Origin: Echiichthys vipera
Lineage: Eukaryota > Chordata > Actinopteri > Perciformes > Trachinidae
DNA length: 64,000 bases
NCBI GenBank assembly: GCA_963691815.1
Contig: OY829661.1
Location: forward strand, 20,349,717-20,413,716
Direction: 5' to 3'
Positions 56,850 to 64,000 of the stretch are shown here, piece after piece; position 1 is the first letter of the stretch, and every line of letters starts with the position of its first letter. A program made the translations under genes and the position numbers. The notes under the pieces are model-generated. The model searched no databases and was not told the origin of the DNA. It worked only from the letters and a program-made list of their open reading frames with translations.

Positions 56850-57310
56850 TGTTGCAGCTGTATCATCATTATGCCCAGAGTAGAGCGGCTAACTTGTCCC
56901 CAGCCCTGACCGCTCAGGCCACAAATCAGCAGCTAATGTCCATCTCAACCCTTGTCACGGGCAGACACTCATTTGACCTGTAAGCTACAACACCCAAAGC
57001 CTAGTTTATCCCTGTCAGGCCAGTGCATCCACCTGCCCCACATGCTAAATCACCAGCAGCCAAAGTTTACCCCTGTCACCAACTGCCTATAGCAAACACC
57101 TGCTAAACAACTGTCACAGACGGACAATTGCACGGCCAATAATTTATAGTATTGACAGCCAAAATTCACCCCCTTATTAGGAGAGGACAATCATTTGACC
57201 TACTGTGTAAGCCACTCCATTATCACCAATAAAGCACCAGTGCACCTGTTTCTCCAAGAGACACTTCCTCGGTTGGACTTTTAAATGACAATTGTCTGGA
57301 GCCTATAGGC
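56850..57310. other. C-rich block with quasi-repeated motifs
   Basis: The plus strand is C-rich and G-poor relative to its surroundings. Phrases recur loosely: cccaaagcctagtttatccctgtcaggcc near 56990, gccaaagtttacccctgtcacc near 57060 and gccaaaattcacccccttatta near 57155; also catttgacctgtaagc near 56970 and catttgacctactgtgtaag near 57190. It looks like an old tandem duplication or a regulatory block. No open frame supports coding. Confidence 0.4.
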
Positions 57311-58132
57311 CGCATATGGGGAGTTTTTAAATTCTTAATTGCTGTCAACTTGAGCAGGTGAAGTGTAGGTAATGCCAGTTTCACAAAATGGGTTTTTATC
57401 TTTACAATAATGATGAAATGTCAGGGCCACATTTGAGCATTTAACTGCACAAGTTTTTCCTTTAAAAGTTGAGGATTGCTGGAAACTTATTTATGGGAAG
57501 TTTACACAGACTGTTTGATGTACATTTTATTCCATATTTAAACTGTTCAAAAAACAGATTTTGATAAAGGAAATGATTGTGCTGCAGACGTGTGGAGGTA
57601 TTTTGAACACCTTTTAAATATAATTGTAGTTTTGGTGGAAAAGCAGCCTTTCAGTTCAGTACATTTTCTCAAATGTTTCAACAGGGGTACCAATAAATTA
57701 TCATCGTATGTCTTTAATAATACATATATTTATTGTAAGTATGATACATTTAATATTTGCTGAAAACACTGAGTCTTGTCTTCAGAGATCTGGAGGCCGA
57801 TTTAACTCACTAGGCTCCTTAAAGAGCCCGTTTGCACTAAGTGTCATCTCTCGAGCCTTCAGGGGTGCCCACAGCTACACACCATTATCCCTCTCACCCC
57901 CAAAGTAAACAAAAGTTTAGGTTACGCTGCTGAATATCGGTTCAGTAATTAAGAATATTGCTTCTAGACTATTTGCCATTTTACAGACAGATTTCTTTTC
58001 AAATTCAACATCACCTTGTGTTTCTCTATGTCTCTGTTCGGTCTGTATAAAGACCCCAAACTGAACAGAGGCGCTGTACTCAATAATGGTAAAGTGTATG
58101 TAAAATAAAAAAATATCTTTATTTGAAGAAAG

Positions 58133-58167
<35 letters not shown>

Positions 58168-60846
58168 CTAGGCCTTGGATAAAAATGCATTCTGCAAAAT
58201 CATTTAGATTTTCTGATCTTCAAACTTGAGCCCATGACCGTATTGAAAATGTAATGGTTCAAAGCCTTTATTGCACACTGGCAGAGGCAGGTTAAAAACT
58301 GACAGCAGCTAATGAGATGTAATCAGAGTTAGAATATTGAGTAAACCTGAAATTGGTGTGACATTGATCTACAATGAATTTCCTCTTGACACAGTTTGTG
58401 TTGAGTAGGTGTTTGACTGCTCTTTTGAAATGTTCCAGTATTTGATTTACCAGCGACACAATACACCATGGAGTATAATCTTAATTAGCATTTTTTTATG
58501 CAGCTGAATTTTTCTGTATTTTATTTCCAGCGTACACTAAAATGTATCCTGCATTTTAACAATGACTCCAGTTAGTTTACATTTTTATTGACTACAAACA
58601 AATCTTAATGACAAACAACTAGTAAACAATTGTAATGGTATTACTGGTCATGGCATTTTGTAACTACATGAGGTAAGAGGTCTATAAGCAGGCTGAAAAC
58701 AAGCCTGTTGTAAACAGTAATTTCCAGCTCAGCCTCAAATCCATAACATGTTTTTATTTTGTCCCCACTCACAAACATCCCCTTAATCTTTTCTAATTAC
58801 CTTAGTATCTATTTTATATTTAAAGGAGAATGTCATATAGATGTGAAATATATAAAAGTGCAATGTATAATTACTTTTGGAGACAAAACACATACTTAAG
58901 CCCACTTAAACTACTATGTTTGACATTTCCAAGACGATGATGCTATAAATACTTGTGCTATTTCCAGAATTTTACAGCACAATATTTACAGTGCAGCATA
59001 AATAATTACACGAGTCATTAAGTGACTTTATTGACCAGTTTGCACCTCGTCAGGCCTTTATGATCCGGAGCAGTAGGCTTCAACACTCCTATAAACACTC
59101 TTTGAATAGAGACACTGAGTGCTGCACATGTGCTCACTGTAACACAACGTACAAGTGCAAGCTTGTTCACATGCATACACACTCTGAAACAATGTGAAAA
59201 ATTATTACGGACATATACGCAGACACACACCCATGTGCATACTCCAAAACTCTGGCTTCCACATAAATTCCCACATGTCTTGATACGTTCCCCAGCATTC
59301 CCCAGCATTCCACAGCTTTCAGCGCACTAACCTACCGTGCCTTTAGTTTCTTGATTCCCCTCACGTGTCTTTGTATTTCCAGACTACTGAGAGGCTCTGT
59401 TGCTCCTCGCTTGACCTCTCAGCATTGCCCTTTTTAATTGAAACACAGCTGCCTCTCTCTTTGCCAGTCTGTCAGTCAGTCAGCCAGACAGTCAGTCCAT
59501 TCACAAGCTCCTAACAGCGGCTACGGATGCCCATTCACAAAAATAAAAAAATAAAAAAAAACACACAAGGAGGGATATCCAATAGAGAGAAGCAAAAGCA
59601 GCGCAGCAGAGGAGAGCAGAGTGTGATTCTGGGGTCTGTCTGTGTAGCAGAGTGGCTAGTGTGGAGTTAAGAGTCAGGCTCACTGTTGTGTGTGGCTCAT
59701 GTAGGACGAGCGAGAGAGTGAGAGGAAGGGAGGGAGGGCAGCAGCACTGCGCTGTGGAGATGTCGCACCACTAGTTTTTATAGCAGGGTGGGTAGCTGGA
59801 AGATAATAATACCCCATCCTCCTCCACAACACAAGTTTAAGCGCACTGTGTAATAAGCCCATGGCGTAGACACCCTCTGATTTAGGTCAGACAAAATGAA
59901 TTTTTAGTTGTGTTAGAGTGGATTTTTGGTATAAAGGGACCGGGGCAAAGAAACTCGAAGGGGTTGTTTGGGGAGCCCGAGGGAGGGTAAAAAAAGAAAA
60001 GGCAAAAGAGAGGGAAAAGTTGGGAAACTATTTGTGCACCTCTGTTTCTGTCTCAAGCTGAGAGGAAGAAATGTACAGTACAGGACTAAATGTAGTCACA
60101 CAGAAGCAGACGCTGTAATTGAATGCCAGTTTGTTTCAATTTTACACCTGTCCTGCTATTCTTCCTTTCATTTTTAAACACAGTCGCCCAAAAGTAAATT
60201 ATATGATCAAAGTAACATTTAACTACCACATTGAGACCTCTGTGCATGTGTTCAGACAATGTAGGGTTAAAAACATGCAGCGAGATGCATACTGGACAAG
60301 TGTAGTCCCCATAAACACTCAGTCAACAGACTAATTACTGAAACACATTAACACTCTTTGGCATGTGGCACCCTGCAGTCAGAACCCTATAAAAGTGTCT
60401 GATTCAGTCAGTGGTGTTACTTTGAAAGGAAATATTACTTAAGAGCAGACGATATCTGAGACTAAATGGAACCACAGACACTGAAAAATACCACAAGCGA
60501 CTGACTTATTTTTCTTTTTGTTGAAACATTGTTTTTTTTTCTTAACCAAGGTTTCAAAACCAGGTTGAAGAAAGCAGAGGGCCAACGTTCGACTCCTGGT
60601 TTGAGTCAGAAAGTCACAGAAGCACGGTAACAGTTGAGCACACCACCACCACTATCTGGAGGAGGAGGAAGTCTACGCAGAAAGGTGTGGACATAAGCCA
60701 TTCTGTATAGACTTCAGTGTAGGAAAGGAAGCATGCTTAGCAGGTGTTTGGGGGGATATTCACCATCGAGAAATTGTTGAGAAAATTAGCTGTAAAAAGC
60801 AACATGACCTAATGGCTTTTAGCAAGGCTTACAATACTACTTCCTC

Positions 60847-60849
<3 letters not shown>
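57311..60849. other. Non-coding, nothing recognised
   Basis: AT-rich sequence with an (AT)n tract at 58135-58163. The stretch 59580-59800 is more GC-balanced and purine-rich and could be a promoter or untranslated exon, without direct proof. Confidence 0.4.
58135..58163. repeat. (AT)n microsatellite, short
   Basis: About 14 TA units. Confidence 0.9.

Positions 60850-60934
<85 letters not shown>
60850..60934. repeat. (TG)n microsatellite
   Basis: About 84 bp of uninterrupted TG. Confidence 0.97.
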
Positions 60935-60935
<1 letters not shown>

Positions 60936-61151
60936 TGGGTGGGTTTATGACATAAAGAATTAGAACGAGAGAAAGAAAAAGGGAGAGAGTGATTCCTTTG
61001 CTTTCACACACAGGCCAAATGTTATGACATACTGTAGCACATTCACAGGAGCTGAAACAGCTATTGGGCTTTCTTGTATGACCTCATTAAACCACGCCCT
61101 TTGTAATACTATAGTCATTTTTTTCAATTAAGTGTGCTATACAGCAGGAAG

Positions 61152-61552
61152 TACGGTGGCCCTGAGGGAGATTTCAAGAAACAGGGCAAGATTTCACAAA
61201 AAAAAACACACAGCAGCATTTGGTGAGACTCAAACAAGAAAAGGTACGTACATATTGGACAATGATCACTAAATAGATGCACTGTCAGCCTTCGACAAAT
61301 GGAGGTTCTTCTTCTTTTGGATTTCCGGCTGACTGGAAGCCTTGCAGCACATTGCTGCCTCTCATAGTTCGGGATGATAAGATAAAAAAAAACTTTATTT
61401 ATCCTGAAGTACTGCAGTTTGTCGTACGCTGACAGACAGTGCATCCGATCAGAGACAAGGAATCATTGTCCAACAGTACCTTTTAACAGTATGAGTCTCC
61501 CCAAATGTCGTTCTGTTTTTGGAAACATGATTTGACCCTCAGGGCCACCGTA
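61152..61552. mobile_element. Fold-back DNA element with arms over 90 bp (401 bp)
   Basis: The outer ends are a perfect 17-bp inverted repeat, TACGGTGGCCCTGAGGG at 61152-61168 and its complement at 61536-61552. Similarity continues inward with indels (catttggtgagactcaaac, aaaaggtac, ttggacaatgat against the reverse of the right arm). It then resumes at gatgcactgtcagcc...cgacaaa (61276-61300) against the reverse of about 61418-61446, so most of the element is self-complementary. The flanks carry a 6-bp direct repeat, AGGAAG, at 61146-61151 and 61553-61558, a plausible target duplication. No transposase is encoded and the superfamily was not assigned. Confidence 0.85.
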
Positions 61553-61558
61553 AGGAAG

Positions 61559-62998
61559 GCTTCACTGCCTGACTGATATGTTTTACACTTAAAGAGGACT
61601 TTATTTTGTCCGTCAGACCTAAAATCACAGCGAAGGTACAGATAATAAAACAACATTTAATAATATAGCATACTGTTTTTTTTTTCATTCATATAGGTAG
61701 AATATGCAGTCAGCTAGTGGTTACTCAACCTTCAATTCAACTAAAAATTTCTAACCATCCATAAATCATAACCGACATCAGACTGTGAAAGCAGTCAAAT
61801 TGTGTTGAGTTAACCTACACAAACAAGTAGACATCAGAGTATACATCAGACTGCTATGCCCACTTCCCCTTGGGGGAAAACATGGAATAAAGCAAACCAC
61901 AGCCCATGCCCTGGTGGTTTACACTGTTTTGTACAGGGTGAGAGTTGAGGCCAGCTCACATTGGCATCTAGTATATATAAACAGGGTTAGCCACTAACTG
62001 CTAGCAGGCCAGACAGACGGCCAGAAAAACAACATTTGCCATCTTATAAGATCGGCTATCCATTCTAAACACACTGCTGCAGTCATAGCAGCTCACTGTA
62101 AGTGGTACCTGTGTGGACTGCTTTGTTCCGAACTCTGCAAAACTGCAGGCTGTTGTACTGCAAACCGCCATAGGCCATGGTAGACACCAACCAGGGGTCT
62201 AACGGTGCAGACATGCAATGTATGTTAAATATACTGATTTGCTCTACACCTCATTTTGGGGGTGTAAATTCATGAGGGATTCAGCCCAATTGCAATTTGC
62301 ACACATTGTAACATGGCTAAAAGGCCGATTTACATGGTGATTATGCTTTCAATAGTTTTACATGTTGTAATTAAAGCGCAGAATATATTATATTGTCTAA
62401 TGAGCAAGAATCTTGGTGGTTCAGTATTTTATATTTCTGTAGTATATAATCACCAGGCTAATTATTATTTCTTTTCCTCCCTCTGTCCTTCATGAGTGTT
62501 TGCTACACCAAGAAGTGGTGAGTTCAGTCTGAGCGCTAACAGTCACAAAACAACTCAAGGGGCTGAGTAAGAGTCATCTGTTTTCTCTGTCTGGTGTCTC
62601 AACGTACCTGTTTACTGCCACCTGCTGCGCCCAGCAGGATACACGTACCAGGGCACCAGATTGGTACTTTGGAAGGGGGATGGGGTGTGAAGCATCCCCA
62701 TGAAATCAACATGGAGACTTTGATGCTGTACAGTATTACAGTAAGGTTTCTCTCTGAAATCTAAGAACTCAGAATATCTCAGACTGTTATGGCATATTAC
62801 AGTCACATACCATGGAGCAGTAATTTGCATGTGTCATAAAACAAGAGGACACACACCCTTACAGGCTTGTTGTTCTGCACACTTTGAGACCTGTTAGCCC
62901 TGAATGCTGATCTCTTAATGCTGTTGATGCTTTTAGTTATAGAAAAGGTTTGATTAAAAAAGTTTTTCCTCTCACTACTTACTCTTGAAAGCTGGGGA

Positions 62999-63001
<3 letters not shown>
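61559..63001. other. Non-coding, nothing recognised
   Basis: AT-rich DNA with no gene, structured repeat or RNA recognised. Confidence 0.4.

Positions 63002-63059
<58 letters not shown>
63002..63059. repeat. (AT)n microsatellite
   Basis: Uninterrupted AT for about 58 bp. The Ile-Tyr frames across it are artefacts. Confidence 0.96.
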
Positions 63060-63062
<3 letters not shown>

Positions 63063-64000
63063 AATTTGTGGATAAAGGGTGCTTCCCTCCCAAAAAGAAC
63101 GATGTAATCAGTTGTTTGGTTCCAGGAAGTGCCTCGAAAACGACATCTGTTTGTGCTCAAGTGGCAAAGCCCTCTAGTGGTCGTCGTAATTATGACTCTT
63201 GTTACAGCGCGTCAAAGTCTGCGCAGGTGCTAGAAGGAAGTTGGGTTTAAAGATGGATTAAACGTACACTGTAACATGGTTGACAGCTGTTAGTTCCTTG
63301 ATTTGAACTGACATTAAGTATTTTTTAACCATGCCATGCCATGTAACTGCGATGAAGAATGTCCCTCAACCTTAACAAAGTACTAATTTTTAGTAGTGAT
63401 GGGCGGACCGATCCTTTTTATATACTCAGTTCTGTAGAATTGATTCATGAAAATGTATCGAACCTTTTGACACTTTTTGCAAAATATGTTCGGCAGCTAG
63501 TATTGTCATCCCCACAACACTGCTTTTCAATGCATTTACAGTCATTATATACAAGTTTACTTAAAAAAGTTAAAATACTAAATTTAATGCATTGATTTAG
63601 CGCTCAACCTGTATCGGTAGGCTATGTAAGTTCAATACGATCTTACAGAAATGTCAGTAGCAGATGTCCCAGATCGAGAGAACGGTTCACTGGGTCTTGG
63701 TCAGTGATTGTAGCTTCCATGCTGCCTCAGCTCGAGTCCATCGTGTCCTCGTTTGAGACGTTGATTCCCATCTATTCATTGGTTGTATGGCTTTATACGT
63801 TTTGAGTGACTGCACCACCGTAGCAGGCATTGTGAACAGTACCCTGCGATAACAGCGAGCGTGTGTGCAGCACTTGGTCTATGTTACAGGCTGACCCATG
63901 TTCAAAAATATTTCAGTACTTCATTTTAACCCAAACCATGATCTTTCCAGAGAGTTGTTTTTGTGCCTAAACCTAACCAGAGCTTGACCAAAGTGTTGTC
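63060..64000. other. Non-coding with decayed repeat remnants
   Basis: 63397-63460 (gtgatgggcggaccgatcc) looks like a DNA-transposon end without a visible partner. The last 75 bp (aacccaaaccatgatcttt, gcctaaacctaaccagagc) belong to a motif family common in fish intergenic DNA and partly shared with 28860-28920. No gene is seen. Confidence 0.4.

Noticed and set aside
60575..60612. tRNA-like T-loop motif (gttcgactcc) with an inverted aaaccagg/cctggttt pair
   Set aside because: No A-box, acceptor stem or anticodon arm could be assembled at the correct spacing.

Overview
The window is nuclear DNA from a ray-finned fish, most likely a percomorph teleost. The protein-coding exons read as vertebrate orthologues, several introns are only about 90-110 bp, and the rest is AT-rich DNA with long dinucleotide microsatellites and several families of small non-autonomous DNA transposons of the kind common in perch-like fishes. 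It contains no prokaryotic signals, CRISPR array, rRNA or convincing tRNA.

Layout: (1) 0.3-2.1 kb, plus strand: the last three coding exons of an extracellular Ig-domain protein whose 5' part lies outside the window; I could not name it. (2) 3-13 kb: intergenic DNA with a 50-bp purine minisatellite, a TA-flanked MITE, CA and AT microsatellites and a complete hAT-type element with an 8-bp target duplication. (3) 13.7-30.0 kb, plus strand: a complete 12-coding-exon shc3 gene (672 aa; CH2-PTB-CH1-SH2 adaptor) with a long 3' UTR to about 32.6 kb. (4) 34.66-35.76 kb, minus strand: s1pr3, a single-coding-exon sphingosine-1-phosphate receptor (369 aa) with a likely non-coding first exon near 36.3-36.5 kb. 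It is tail-to-tail with shc3. (5) 36.6-50.6 kb: gene-poor DNA with repeats. (6) 50.66-53.26 kb, minus strand: the three coding exons of zbtb7c (668 aa; BTB, acidic region, four zinc fingers). (7) 53.3-64 kb: probably upstream or intronic DNA of zbtb7c, with microsatellites, a C-rich quasi-repeated block and a long fold-back element at 61.15-61.55 kb.

The genes do not form a pathway. SHC3 is a phosphotyrosine adaptor feeding Grb2/Ras downstream of neuronal receptor tyrosine kinases, S1PR3 is a G-protein-coupled lipid receptor, and ZBTB7C is a nuclear BTB-zinc-finger transcription factor. From memory, convergent SHC3/S1PR3 matches the human 9q22 arrangement, whereas human ZBTB7C is on chromosome 18.

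I found no clearly new functional system. The most notable structures are two long near-palindromes (27177-27370 and 61152-61552), a transposon filling about 90% of one shc3 intron, and an exon-like cassette inside the hAT element. All exon boundaries come from reading splice signals and frame by eye.
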